Assembly (NCBI GenBank): GCA_049642725.1
Contig: JBARPC010000004.1
Location: forward strand, 70,804-134,803
Length of the DNA: 64,000 nt
Reading direction: 5' to 3'
Source of the DNA: JAGLYZ01 sp049642725
GTDB taxonomy: Bacteria > Patescibacteriota > Minisyncoccia > Minisyncoccales > JAGMDC01
The notes below the pieces were generated by a model. That model did no database searches. It worked only from the letters and a program-made list of their open reading frames with translations, and was not told the origin of the DNA. A program made the position numbers and the translations under genes. This document shows positions 24,338 through 32,858 of this stretch, in pieces. The first letter of the stretch is position 1. Every line of letters starts with the position of its first letter.

Positions 24338-24484
24338 TTTCCACAGTTTTGGGCATTTATCCCATAGTTATCCACAATTATCCACTACACCTTATTTATA
24401 CTCCACTTCAGATTCAATGTCAAATAAATTAAGATATATCAAATTACACTTAAAAACCTTAACTTTTCCACAGATAATCCACAG
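24338..24484 (-). promoter_or_regulatory. mraZ promoter with 10-bp repeats; DnaA-box-like motifs
   Basis: Promoter TTGACA (24418-24423)-17-TATAAA (24395-24400), start near 24388. The leader holds repeats AGTGGATAA, TGTGGATAA and TATGGGATAA at exact 10-bp steps (24381, 24371, 24361) and TGTGGAAAA at 24341: likely MraZ sites. Read on the + strand, 24368-24376 is a perfect DnaA box TTATCCACA and 24378-24386 differs by one base; TTTTCCACA occurs at 24338-24346 and again about 24466-24474, with TAATCCACA just after. Dual use for MraZ and DnaA cannot be told from sequence. Confidence 0.65.
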
Positions 24485-24500
24485 TTTTTAAAAAAAAGAA

Positions 24501-24523
24501 GGAAGTGTAAAAAAATCACTTCC
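24501..24523. terminator. Bidirectional terminator after pncA
   Basis: Hairpin GGAAGTG...CACTTCC with TTCTTTTTTT on the minus side and TATTTTTATT on the plus side. Confidence 0.8.
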
Positions 24524-24531
24524 TATTTTTA

Positions 24532-25071
24532 TTATTTTATGTGGTCAATTACTATAGCACCTAATATGTACTGCATGTGGTTTAGCGCCCACTGGTTGTG
24601 CTGGTCAGCTGGATGTTCTGGCGAATCAAATGTTTCAACGCAATCTCTCGGCACTATAACTTTGTAATCTCTGTTTCGCAGATCGGCTACCGTATGTAGT
24701 ATGCAAATGTCTGTGCAGACACCGACAACAATAACCTGCCCCGGATTCAATGACTCCAAGATTAATTTAAGCCCGGTATTAAAAAATCCGCTGAATCTAC
24801 TTTTTGGAATATATATCTTTCCTATATCGGCTAATTCATCTATAGCATCAGTTTCTTCTGTTCCTCCGATGCAGTGCGGAGGAAACATTTGAAATTCCTT
24901 ATCGTCTTTTTCGTGAACATCTCCCAACAGTATTACTGTATCATTTTCTCCGTTTTTCTTCTCTAAAAGTTCCACAACATTTGGAATTATATTAGCCATT
25001 CTTGGATTGGCTAAATTTCCAATATTGTAGAACCCTTTCAGCATATCCACTACCAATATCACATTTGCCAT
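24532..25071 (-). CDS. pncA: Nicotinamidase / isochorismatase-family hydrolase
   Basis: Converts nicotinamide to nicotinate in NAD salvage. The 179-residue protein has the cysteine hydrolase triad: Asp9 in VVDMLKGF, a Lys in IPKSRFSGFF (about residue 90) and Cys in VGVCTDICILHT (about 120), with DVHEKDD and H in FPPHCIGGTEE at metal-binding positions. The family is broad, but direct linkage to nicotinate phosphoribosyltransferase (30 bp upstream) makes nicotinamidase the best call. SD GGAGGTG about 15 bases before the ATG. Second gene of the unit. Confidence 0.85.
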   Translation of the reverse strand: MANVILVVDMLKGFYNIGNLANPRMANIIPNVVELLEKKNGENDTVILLGDVHEKDDKEFQMFPPHCIGGTEETDAIDELADIGKIYIPKSRFSGFFNTGLKLILESLNPGQVIVVGVCTDICILHTVADLRNRDYKVIVPRDCVETFDSPEHPADQHNQWALNHMQYILGAIVIDHIK

Positions 25072-25100
25072 TTTTTCCTTTTTTCACCTCCTAAAGTTTT

Positions 25101-26210
25101 TTATTCAACCAATTCCAGCCGTGGATTCGGGTTGTACTTGCGACCGACTTTAGCGCAGGGCTTACCATTCACTAAAACTATATCTGCCGTGTAGTCAAAC
25201 TTTCCTTCAAAGAAAGCACTGCCAACCGCATAGATATCTGCTGGTATGTTTTCTTCCTCAAACCGCTTGATCTTTTGTGGATTAAATCCTCCTGAAACAA
25301 CGATTTTTACCCAAGTAAATCCTTCTTTATCTAACGCCTCCCTGACATTTCTAACCAACTGCGAATTGACGCCTCTAGGATCGAATCGGAGATCAAACTG
25401 GTTCATTAATGATTTATCGACATTTGAATTACTAGTATCTAAACGAACGCCCCACAATCTCTTTCCTAATGCCCGGGCAACAGCCAATGAAGTGCCAACA
25501 CAATCATTGTCAAAATCAACTAATGAAATAACGTTGATTCTTTCCTTTTGTTTTTCAGCCCACTCAGCGAATTTAACTGTTGCTTTAACAGTATCGCCAT
25601 TATAAGCAGCGATAAGACCGTGCGGAATAGTTCCAAGTGCCTTTGCTCCCCACCAAGCATCCTGAGCATCGGTAGAAACGCCCAAAGCGCCGCTCTTGTA
25701 TGCCGCGTAACCATCACCGGTTTGATTAAAAGGATGGTCAAACCGAGCCGAGAAAAAAAGAATTGGTTTTTCTCCAGCTGCCTCAACCACTCTTCTAACA
25801 TTCGTGGCTACTTTAGTTCTCCGAGCTAAAATTCCTAAGTACACTGTTTCTAAATGAGCAAAGAGCGAATAATCACCTTCAATGGTCATTACTGTTTCAA
25901 ATGGTTTTATTTCGTCACCATCGTAAAGCGCTTTAACTTCAATCTCGTCCCAGCAATTAAGAAAGTTATTGTCTTCGTCAAAAAAACCAGTTCCAATTTT
26001 CAAGACCGCTATTGTCTCATCGATTCCACCAACCACTGCTTTGTTTTTCTGAAATACCTGCATCAGCGCTTTTGGATGATGATCGTCTTCCTCAAGAATT
26101 GTTTTTGCTCGAGGAAAATAGATATCAGAAAACCATCCGCTTTGTATCTTTTTTGGGTCCAACTCCTTAAAGAAAATATCCGTCTCCAATCTTTTCTTGT
26201 TTGCTTCCAT
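25101..26210 (-). CDS. pncB: Nicotinate phosphoribosyltransferase
   Basis: Makes nicotinate mononucleotide from nicotinate and PRPP, the step after PncA. The 369-residue protein begins with the DIFFKELDPKKIQSGWFSDIYFPRAK segment typical of the archaeal-like short form. It has a type II PRTase barrel: FFSARFDHPFNQTGDGYAAYKSGALGVSTDAQ carries the conserved His and Thr/Asp region, followed by VDFDNDC, VRLDTSN and a phosphate site VSGGFNPQKI near 300. SD GAGGTG 10 bases before the ATG. A leader of over 150 bases with a boxA-like motif and a strong stem-loop precedes it. Confidence 0.88.
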   Translation of the reverse strand: MEANKKRLETDIFFKELDPKKIQSGWFSDIYFPRAKTILEEDDHHPKALMQVFQKNKAVVGGIDETIAVLKIGTGFFDEDNNFLNCWDEIEVKALYDGDEIKPFETVMTIEGDYSLFAHLETVYLGILARRTKVATNVRRVVEAAGEKPILFFSARFDHPFNQTGDGYAAYKSGALGVSTDAQDAWWGAKALGTIPHGLIAAYNGDTVKATVKFAEWAEKQKERINVISLVDFDNDCVGTSLAVARALGKRLWGVRLDTSNSNVDKSLMNQFDLRFDPRGVNSQLVRNVREALDKEGFTWVKIVVSGGFNPQKIKRFEEENIPADIYAVGSAFFEGKFDYTADIVLVNGKPCAKVGRKYNPNPRLELVE

Positions 26211-26291
26211 TTTTTATTTCCACCTCTTTTTTTGGTTTCGGCCTTACTTTTTACCTATCGCTGACAATCGCTAAATCGTATCTCTCCAGAT

Positions 26292-26378
26292 AGCCGAAAA
26301 TTATCTATCAAAAAAATTTCAATAAATAATTTTCAGCCACCTGAAGTTTTTCTATTATTTTTTCATTTTTCAAAGAAC
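26292..26378 (-). promoter_or_regulatory. Structured leader of pncB-pncA with boxA-like motif
   Basis: The minus-strand leader begins with GTTCTTTGAAAAAT (26366-26378), matching the 16S boxA. A near-perfect 13-bp stem follows (26326-26338 with 26292-26304, GGCTGAAAATTAT/ATAATTTTCGGCT), then the direct repeats AGCGAT and GGCCGAAACC before the SD. It could be a regulatory RNA for NAD salvage; it does not obviously match a riboswitch I can recall. Confidence 0.5.
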
Positions 26379-26427
26379 AATCCTCTTTTTTTAAATTGAC
26401 AAATTCCTTATCAACTTGAAAAAAGAG

Positions 26428-26455
26428 AGGAAGCGAAAAAAATAATTCACTTCCT
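26428..26455. terminator. Terminator after nadK
   Basis: Hairpin AGGAAG...CTTCCT followed on the minus strand by CTCTTTTTTC. Very like the terminator after pncA. Confidence 0.7.
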
Positions 26456-26460
26456 ATTTT

Positions 26461-27312
26461 TTATTTTCTTTTGAAACTTTTTTTCTCAATGTCTCCTACT
26501 TCCATAAAATAGGAATTCTTTGGTGATTTACTGATTATTACTGATTCATCTTCTTTTAACTCTAAATTTTCAATAATCTCTTCTCCATCTATGACTAATG
26601 CTGTCTCTCCACCTATCTTTACTACTTCAAAGATGACATTGTTTGACGTTATCAGATAAGGTAAATATTCTCTGTCTGTGGGCGCTGTTACTCTTAAAAT
26701 AAACCTGTCTTTTTTTATTAGTGTAGGACCGCCAGCACTCTCAGCGTAGGCAGTAGAACCAGTCGGAGTAGCAAAAATAACATTATCGCCTCGTCTATTA
26801 AAGTCTTCTTTATTTTCCCCGTTATAAACAGCTACTTCGAAATAAACTGTTTTGGCTTTTCTTCTTTCTATCACTACCTCATTAAGCGCATCTCCTAAAA
26901 TTCTCTGGTTTCTATCTTTCTTTGAAACAATTGCCGCCTGAATTCTTGTCCGCCCTATTGTTATATAATTATCGCTCAACACCTGTTCTAATTTACTGAA
27001 TATATCTCTTGGTTCAATGTTAGTTAGCGCCCCTCGCTTTCCAAAATTAACTCTTAGTAGTGGTAGCTTGCGAGATGTTTGTTTAGCTATCTCATTAGCC
27101 CAAAATAATACACCGCCGTCTCCGGTAACAGTAATAAAAAAATCCAATTTTTCCAGAATATTACTGATCCGTTCTCTGTTTTCTTTATTATTGGTTTCTC
27201 CTATAAACACCTGACAATTTCGCTTTTCAAGCCACTCCTTTACATCCTCTGCTGCCTGCTTTGCTTCCCTTTTGGTACTATCATACACTATACCTATTTT
27301 AATTTTTTCCAT
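26461..27312 (-). CDS. nadK: NAD kinase
   Basis: ATP-dependent kinase that makes NADP+ from NAD+. The 283-residue protein has the GDGG motif in TVTGDGGVLFWAN (about 62-74) and the second NAD-binding block as NFGKRGALTNIEP, where the usual NxGxLGFL is changed. The beta-sandwich motif is ATPTGSTAYAESAGGP and the domain ends with VIDGEE. An N-terminal Rossmann part is present. SD GGAGG six bases from the ATG, promoter TTGACA-17-TATTTT, its own terminator. With pncB-pncA downstream it makes an NAD/NADP supply cluster. Confidence 0.9.
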   Translation of the reverse strand: MEKIKIGIVYDSTKREAKQAAEDVKEWLEKRNCQVFIGETNNKENRERISNILEKLDFFITVTGDGGVLFWANEIAKQTSRKLPLLRVNFGKRGALTNIEPRDIFSKLEQVLSDNYITIGRTRIQAAIVSKKDRNQRILGDALNEVVIERRKAKTVYFEVAVYNGENKEDFNRRGDNVIFATPTGSTAYAESAGGPTLIKKDRFILRVTAPTDREYLPYLITSNNVIFEVVKIGGETALVIDGEEIIENLELKEDESVIISKSPKNSYFMEVGDIEKKSFKRK

Positions 27313-27330
27313 TTTATCCCTCCATTAAAA

Positions 27331-27359
27331 AAAATAGCATAAATCTCAATTTTTGTCAA
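27331..27359 (-). promoter_or_regulatory. nadK promoter
   Basis: -35 TTGACA (27354-27359), 17-bp spacer, -10 TATTTT (27331-27336). The leader is about 15-20 bases and contains the SD. Confidence 0.75.
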
Positions 27360-27384
27360 ATTTTTCACATTGTTTAGGTAATAA

Positions 27385-27414
27385 AAAAAACAGCCAAAAT
27401 TCGGCTGTTTTTAA
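27385..27414. terminator. Terminator after the surface protein gene
   Basis: Hairpin AAAACAGCC-AAAATTC-GGCTGTTTT with T-tracts on both strands. Confidence 0.85.
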
Positions 27415-27441
27415 CTTAAGATTTTAGTAAAGAATGGTTTT

Positions 27442-30400
27442 CTAAGCCAGTAATTTTTTTCTAAATTTTCTATCCCGATAAAAGTTGTATAGCAAAAGAA
27501 TAAACACTAAAATCAGAATTATCACTAAACTAATTGTTTTCCAATCCATACCCTGCCAAAAACCCTTTTCAAGCTCAATGTTCTTGTGTATTCCCTCACC
27601 TTCCCTTACTTCAAAAGGTTCTGTTTGAGAATCGAGGTACGTGTCTGCTTCTACTTTGAGATAGTATGTTCCTTCTGGAACAAGGAATGAATACTCTCCT
27701 GTTTCTCTGGTAATCTGTGGATTGATTTGCTGATATTCGTCTGCTGGCCATAACTGGTATTTGTTAATTTCAGGATTAAACCAGTAAAGAAATACATTGG
27801 CGTCTTTTATCCTTGTTTCACCCTGAGGCAAACTAGTCCAAACATATCCTTCCGGGTCAACCAAGGTTATTACTCTTAATTCCTTGTCTTGTATCTCTTC
27901 ATCTTCATAATCTAATATAGTAATTATCTCGTATTCTCCAGCAACCAAAGGTGCCTGGATTTCCGCAGTGTAAATCCCGTCGCCATCAGGATCTGTTAGT
28001 TCAAATTCAGCTAAAACAAATCTATTCTCAAATTCCTTGGCAAGAACAGGCGATAAGAATAAATCAGAAAAACTATTTTGAGACTCATAAGAGGCTTCTT
28101 CTCTTTCCTTCAACACAAATTGAGCTTTGACGTTTTTAACTGAATGAGATGGTTTGAGTATTACTTTAATAATATGTCCGGAAATCAGTTTTACCTCTTG
28201 TTCCGGTTCTTCTTTATCTAATGAGGTTAGCTCGGTATTAAGATGGATTTTATCTTCACAAGCAGTGAAAAACAAGGTATCTTCTGGAATTAGCTCCTTG
28301 ATTTCCGGTTTAACCGGTTCTCTAAAGGTGATTTCTGATTTCAGTTCCGGCTTTTTTAAACCAATCAGTTCTTTAAGATTAGGTATGGTTAACTTAATAT
28401 TCTTTAATCTTTCTAAATCTTGTTGTGTCTTAATTTTTAGTTTTACAAAAGTATCCTTAATTGGAGAGAATTTCTGGGCAATTTCCTTGATTGCTTTTGG
28501 TAAATACTCTAAAGGAGAGGGTTCTTCTTCAAGAGGAGGAAAAACTTCTTCTTCAGGTTCTTCAATCTCTTGTTCTGGTTCTTCTGGTTCTGGCTGTTGT
28601 TCTTCAGGTTGCTCTGGCTCAAAAGGTTCTGGTTCTTCTAGTTCTTCTTTCTCTTCCTCGCCCTCCATAGCCTTGGCGAAGGAGGGTTGATAAATAATAG
28701 TGTCTGAAACAATCTGCGAGGCCTGGCCGTATTGAGTGTAGAACTTAACATAAATGGTTTTTTCTTCCTCGCCCTCGGTTAATGTCCAGGTTTTTGTTGT
28801 TTGATAAGCTTCCTGACCTGCGCCGTAAAAATCAGCATTTTCAGAAATAGCCATTCTTTTGGTATTAGAACCAGCAAATAGCTTTAAGGCGACAGTTCTA
28901 CTATTAGTTATTTCGTTTCCATTGTTAATTAAAACTTTAAATCCTCCTTCTGGATTTTCCGGAGTTGGGACTGGCAAAGAAGGCGGGTTATACGCTCCTG
29001 ACGGCAAGCCGCCTCCGCCAGAAGACGCCGGGTCATCATCATCGCTATTAGTCAATGAAACATCAGAAGGATTGATAACATTGTAATTACTATCAGCGCT
29101 GGAAGCCGTGTCAGTGACAATGGTGTAGCCAATATCGCCGTCATCAACATCATCATCTACCCCGGTCACGGTGACAGTTTGAGCAGTGCTCCAGTTAACA
29201 GAGGTGAAAGTCAAAGAAGAAGCAGAAACAGTTCCCTCGCCGGTGTCTGAACTGGACAAGGCGATTGTAACATCATGGGTTGGCTGGCTATCCAAAACAA
29301 CTGTAAAGGTATCTGCGCCTCCGGCTTCAGTGGTGGTTAAGCCGGAAATCGGCTCAACAGTAATGCCGGCTGTGTCATTATCGGTGATAGTGGCTGTTAC
29401 GCTGGAAATAGAGATGCCGTTGTAATTAGCGTCATCGCTGGCAGATGAATGAGTAATAGTGCTGGTATGATCTCCTTCAGCCACATCATCATCTATTGCG
29501 GTGACTGTAACAGTTTGAGCAGTGTTCCAGTTAGCCGAGGTAAAGGTTAAAGAAGTAGGATTAGTGGTGGTTTGAGAATCCGGACTAATAGTGATAACTA
29601 CATCATTGGTTGGCTCGCTGGTTAAAACTACATCATAGGTATCTGTTGCGCCTCCTTCAGCAATATCTGTAGAGTCGGCTGATTCAGTGACAGTTACTCC
29701 GGCAGTGTCATTGTCAGTGATAGTGTATGTATGGACAGTATTAGTCCCTAAACTGGCATTAGCAGGATTAGAAATAGTAACCTCAATGGTTTCATCTGAT
29801 TCATCTATGGAATCATCAACAATAACTGCGTCAATGGCGGTGGTAGTATTGCCGGCAGTAATAGTGGCTGTGCCGCTTGCCAAAGTGTAATCTGTTCCAC
29901 TGCCAGTGGCAGTGCCGTTGGTAACCGCGTAATCTACAGTAACATTTTCGCTAAAAGCGGCTGATAAACTTAATTCCAATTGGGCTGGAGTTGATGATTC
30001 CGCTCCGCTGGAACTGGTTGAGGTGAATTGAATGCTTGGCTGGACCGTGAATGTTCCTCCTGATAATGGAGTGGAATCGCAGGCATTATCATCGTCGCAA
30101 ACTCCGAGCCAATAAGAATTATCTCCCACATCTCCGCTTTGAGCAGTATAAGTACAAGTGTCAGTTACAATGGGTTCAGTAATCCATGTGTCAGAAAAAC
30201 ACCAGCAGTCGGCTTGAGAAGTAGTATTGCAATTCTGGCAATCAGAGTATTTGCAAACATACATTTTAACATTGTCTTCAGCGTCTGATTCAGTCCATTC
30301 TCCGGTAAAAGTCACATCAGAACCAACATCAACCGGATCTGGCGCGTCTGAAACAGATGTGGCGTTGGGGGCGGTGTTTGTTGATTCCGTATAAGTTATT

Positions 30401-31587
30401 TCAATATAGGGTTTATCGGAAGCAGCCTCTTTAGTGTAGAAGGAATAATAGAATATTTTATCGGCATCAAAATTAGGATCATATATACTGAAGTCGTGAG
30501 TTTCTCCCCAGTTCCAATTAACCGGATTTTCTGCCCCGGTTCCTCTTAATACCCATTCATAATATTGGTATGTAGGAGACGAAGAAATGGTAAGGGTGTC
30601 AACTACAGTTGCAGAAGCAGATGTGGGAGACACGGCACCGGCGTTTGTCCAGTCGTTACCAGTACTTCTGATATTCCAGGTAACCTCTGATTCTACAAAC
30701 GTTTCCAAAAGTTCGTGTAACTCGAAATATGAAGAAATTGACCCTACGGGTGGATAACTATATAGATACAGAAATAATTTAATATTAGTTATCGTCCCAC
30801 CAGGGTCTGAAGGTAGCGTCCATTCCATAATAATATTGTTACGGTTTGTTTCGAAGTTGGCGTTACCCAGGTAGAAGTAGTCCTCTATACCATAGTTGGT
30901 AATTGGATAATTCATACGCACGTAAGAATCCATATTATTCGTTGAAGTGGTATCTGTGGGGTCGATTGTTACCGGATAAATCCTTTCGTCAGATAAAAGC
31001 CAGTCAGCAGGGACTTTAACAAAAATATCCAAATTATTATTAGAGTCCTGTTCAGTTTCAAAATCACAAAAGACCTTATTCTCTTCTGCATCATAGGAAA
31101 AAGGTCTGGATAAGGTTTTAATCAAGTTGTTTTTTGCATCCTTGATTAAGAGTTCATCATCTTCGATATAGATGTCAATCCCTTCAGCCAATTCATACGA
31201 ACCTAATTTGAATTTAATATAATCTTCGTTAGAAAAGATGGCTTTCAAATCTATATCTTCTTTATTTTTTAAAATAATATCTGTTTTCTCTGGTAAAGAT
31301 AGGCCATTTAAAGATACCCATTTGCGTCCGTTGTAATAATTGAGCGGGGTGCCGTATATCTTGATGGTATGCGTGCCATCAGGATTTACTTTAACAACAG
31401 AATACATATCATAGGGTTTCTCTGTGTTTAGGCTCAAATGTCTCTCTTGCTCAAAATTAGCTTGAACATCCTTAATTGGAAACAAAAACACACTGCCAAC
31501 CAATTCCAAAAGCATTATTAAGATCAGCAAAGCGCTGAACACTCTTTGAGACAAACTTCCATAAAGATGGCTGTTGACGTCCGACAT
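27442..31587 (-). CDS. Large Calx-beta surface protein, C-terminally anchored
   Basis: 1381 residues from the chosen start MSDVNSHL (ATG 31587), supported by an SD (GAGAGGTG) and a TATAAT at 31654-31659 that leaves no room for the longer ORF. Signal peptide near residues 15-43, ending DVQA. Then a DNRLRE-like domain (about 200-400), a Cys-rich insert, three Calx-beta-type repeats ending in TITDNDTAG or similar (about 520-850), a Ser/Gly linker, a Glu/Pro-rich stalk (about 975-1050), two beta domains and a C-terminal membrane helix with basic tail RDRKFRKKLLA. Probably an adhesin exposed on the cell surface. Residues near 968-976 (FAKAM) come from an in-frame palindromic repeat (28661-28686). 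Confidence 0.8.
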   Translation of the reverse strand: MSDVNSHLYGSLSQRVFSALLILIMLLELVGSVFLFPIKDVQANFEQERHLSLNTEKPYDMYSVVKVNPDGTHTIKIYGTPLNYYNGRKWVSLNGLSLPEKTDIILKNKEDIDLKAIFSNEDYIKFKLGSYELAEGIDIYIEDDELLIKDAKNNLIKTLSRPFSYDAEENKVFCDFETEQDSNNNLDIFVKVPADWLLSDERIYPVTIDPTDTTSTNNMDSYVRMNYPITNYGIEDYFYLGNANFETNRNNIIMEWTLPSDPGGTITNIKLFLYLYSYPPVGSISSYFELHELLETFVESEVTWNIRSTGNDWTNAGAVSPTSASATVVDTLTISSSPTYQYYEWVLRGTGAENPVNWNWGETHDFSIYDPNFDADKIFYYSFYTKEAASDKPYIEITYTESTNTAPNATSVSDAPDPVDVGSDVTFTGEWTESDAEDNVKMYVCKYSDCQNCNTTSQADCWCFSDTWITEPIVTDTCTYTAQSGDVGDNSYWLGVCDDDNACDSTPLSGGTFTVQPSIQFTSTSSSGAESSTPAQLELSLSAAFSENVTVDYAVTNGTATGSGTDYTLASGTATITAGNTTTAIDAVIVDDSIDESDETIEVTISNPANASLGTNTVHTYTITDNDTAGVTVTESADSTDIAEGGATDTYDVVLTSEPTNDVVITISPDSQTTTNPTSLTFTSANWNTAQTVTVTAIDDDVAEGDHTSTITHSSASDDANYNGISISSVTATITDNDTAGITVEPISGLTTTEAGGADTFTVVLDSQPTHDVTIALSSSDTGEGTVSASSLTFTSVNWSTAQTVTVTGVDDDVDDGDIGYTIVTDTASSADSNYNVINPSDVSLTNSDDDDPASSGGGGLPSGAYNPPSLPVPTPENPEGGFKVLINNGNEITNSRTVALKLFAGSNTKRMAISENADFYGAGQEAYQTTKTWTLTEGEEEKTIYVKFYTQYGQASQIVSDTIIYQPSFAKAMEGEEEKEELEEPEPFEPEQPEEQQPEPEEPEQEIEEPEEEVFPPLEEEPSPLEYLPKAIKEIAQKFSPIKDTFVKLKIKTQQDLERLKNIKLTIPNLKELIGLKKPELKSEITFREPVKPEIKELIPEDTLFFTACEDKIHLNTELTSLDKEEPEQEVKLISGHIIKVILKPSHSVKNVKAQFVLKEREEASYESQNSFSDLFLSPVLAKEFENRFVLAEFELTDPDGDGIYTAEIQAPLVAGEYEIITILDYEDEEIQDKELRVITLVDPEGYVWTSLPQGETRIKDANVFLYWFNPEINKYQLWPADEYQQINPQITRETGEYSFLVPEGTYYLKVEADTYLDSQTEPFEVREGEGIHKNIELEKGFWQGMDWKTISLVIILILVFILLLYNFYRDRKFRKKLLA
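28661..28686. repeat. In-frame palindromic repeat in the surface protein gene
   Basis: CCCTCC-ATAGCCTTGGCGAA-GGAGGG, a member of the family also found at 36116, 44885, 52306 and 60308. Confidence 0.6.
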
Positions 31588-31672
31588 CAACACCTCTCTT
31601 TTTCTACGTTGGATTTTAGATGGAGGAATAATATCGTAGATGAGCATTATTTTATTATACAACAATCAAAAA

Positions 31673-31712
31673 CAAAAAAAACAGCAAGTCTTCCACAACT
31701 GCTGTTTTTTTG
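31673..31712. terminator. Terminator after the 16S rRNA gene
   Basis: AACAGCA...TGCTGTT hairpin (31680-31706) with T-tracts on both strands, just past the 16S processing stem. Confidence 0.8.
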
Positions 31713-31724
31713 TTTTTTGGTTTC

Positions 31725-31738
31725 TTAGAGTTGTCCCG
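31725..31738 (-). other. 16S processing stem, 3' arm
   Basis: Reads CGGGACAACTCTAA on the minus strand, perfectly complementary to the 5' arm at 34056-34069. The pair brackets the 16S gene, as RNase III-type processing stems do. Confidence 0.8.
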
Positions 31739-32417
31739 GGTCGATTTTTAAGGAATCTCGACCAACACCTTTAAAGTTAAAGAGAGAATTCTCACCCTTC
31801 AACTTTAGTCAACACTTTTAAAATGTAATGATCTACGCACAGCTTCCGCTACGCGTGCCTTGTTACGACTTCACCCATATTACTGACCTTACCTTAGGTC
31901 CTCGCAAGCGAGGAACTTCGGGTATTGCCAGCTCTCTTGGTGTGACGGGCGGTGAGTACAAGACTCAGGAACGTATTCATCGCCACATAGCTGATTGGCG
32001 ATTACTAGCGATTCCAGCTTCATGAGGTCGAATTACAGACCTCAATCCGAACTGAGACCGGTTTTAAGGGATTAGCTTCACCTTGCGGCTAAGCAACCCA
32101 TTGTACCGGCCATTGTATCATGTGTGCAGCCCAGGGCATCAAAGGGCCATGCTGATTTGGCGTCATCCTCTCCTTCCTCCCCGTTGTCCGAGGCAGTCCC
32201 CTATGACAAATAAAACATAGGGCAAGGGTTGCGCAGGTTTCCCTATTAAAAGGAGCGTCTCACGACACCTGCTGACGACCATATTACTCCATAATTCCTT
32301 ATGGTATGGACTATACAATCTCCCTTTTTTCAATTAAAAAGGGGGCCAGCGTGTAATTCTGATTTTATCAGAATTAAGTTTTCCTAAACCCTTAGCGGAA
32401 AACTAAGTCTCTACGGG

Positions 32418-32839
32418 GTACAAGTACTAATTTTTGTAATTTTAATGAATGGTGTAAAATCATTTCTAAAAATTTCTTTGCCTCATATCGAGATACATAA
32501 AGGCAGAAAGTTCCAGCACAACTGAACCATCGCCATCAAATCGTCCGGCAAAGTATGCTTTAATTATACCTACTTTTTTTAATCTTTCTAAATTATTCTC
32601 AGCTTCTCTAAACTCTCGCAATAATGGACGACTATTTACAAACAAATGATTGTCATTAAATTTTATTCTATCCTCCGGAAAATGTTTCCTTAAAAATTTT
32701 CTAAATATAGCAAGCAAATCGGAATCTGTATTACTTAATCCAATAGAACTTGACCACCAGTATTTATCAGCACACCAAAGACCGAGAATATAAGCATCTT
32801 TCTTTGATGAAATAAAATTACAAAAATTAGTACTTGTAC
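32418..32839. repeat. 27-bp perfect inverted repeat around the intron ORF
   Basis: Arms 32418-32444 and 32813-32839, starting GTACAAGTACTAATTTTTG on the + strand, are exact reverse complements. They enclose nearly the whole homing endonuclease ORF, placing it at the tip of a long RNA stem. Confidence 0.85.
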
Positions 32840-32858
32840 TTCCCACGGTATTATCCAT
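32466..32858 (-). pseudogene. LAGLIDADG homing endonuclease, degenerate
   Basis: 130-residue ORF with two LAGLIDADG-like motifs: AYILGLWCADKYW (about 22-34) and AYFAGRFDGDGSV (about 101-113). Active enzymes of this class need a second domain of 70-100 residues after motif two, but here the frame ends 17 residues on. In the +2 frame directly after, CLYVSRYEAKKFLEMIL and following residues look like the lost C-terminus, so a deletion with frame change has removed most of domain two. It may survive as a splicing helper or simply be decaying. Confidence 0.78.

Noticed and set aside
26292..26378. Named riboswitch call for the pncB leader
   Set aside because: The stem is clear but I cannot match it to a known NAD or other riboswitch consensus by eye.
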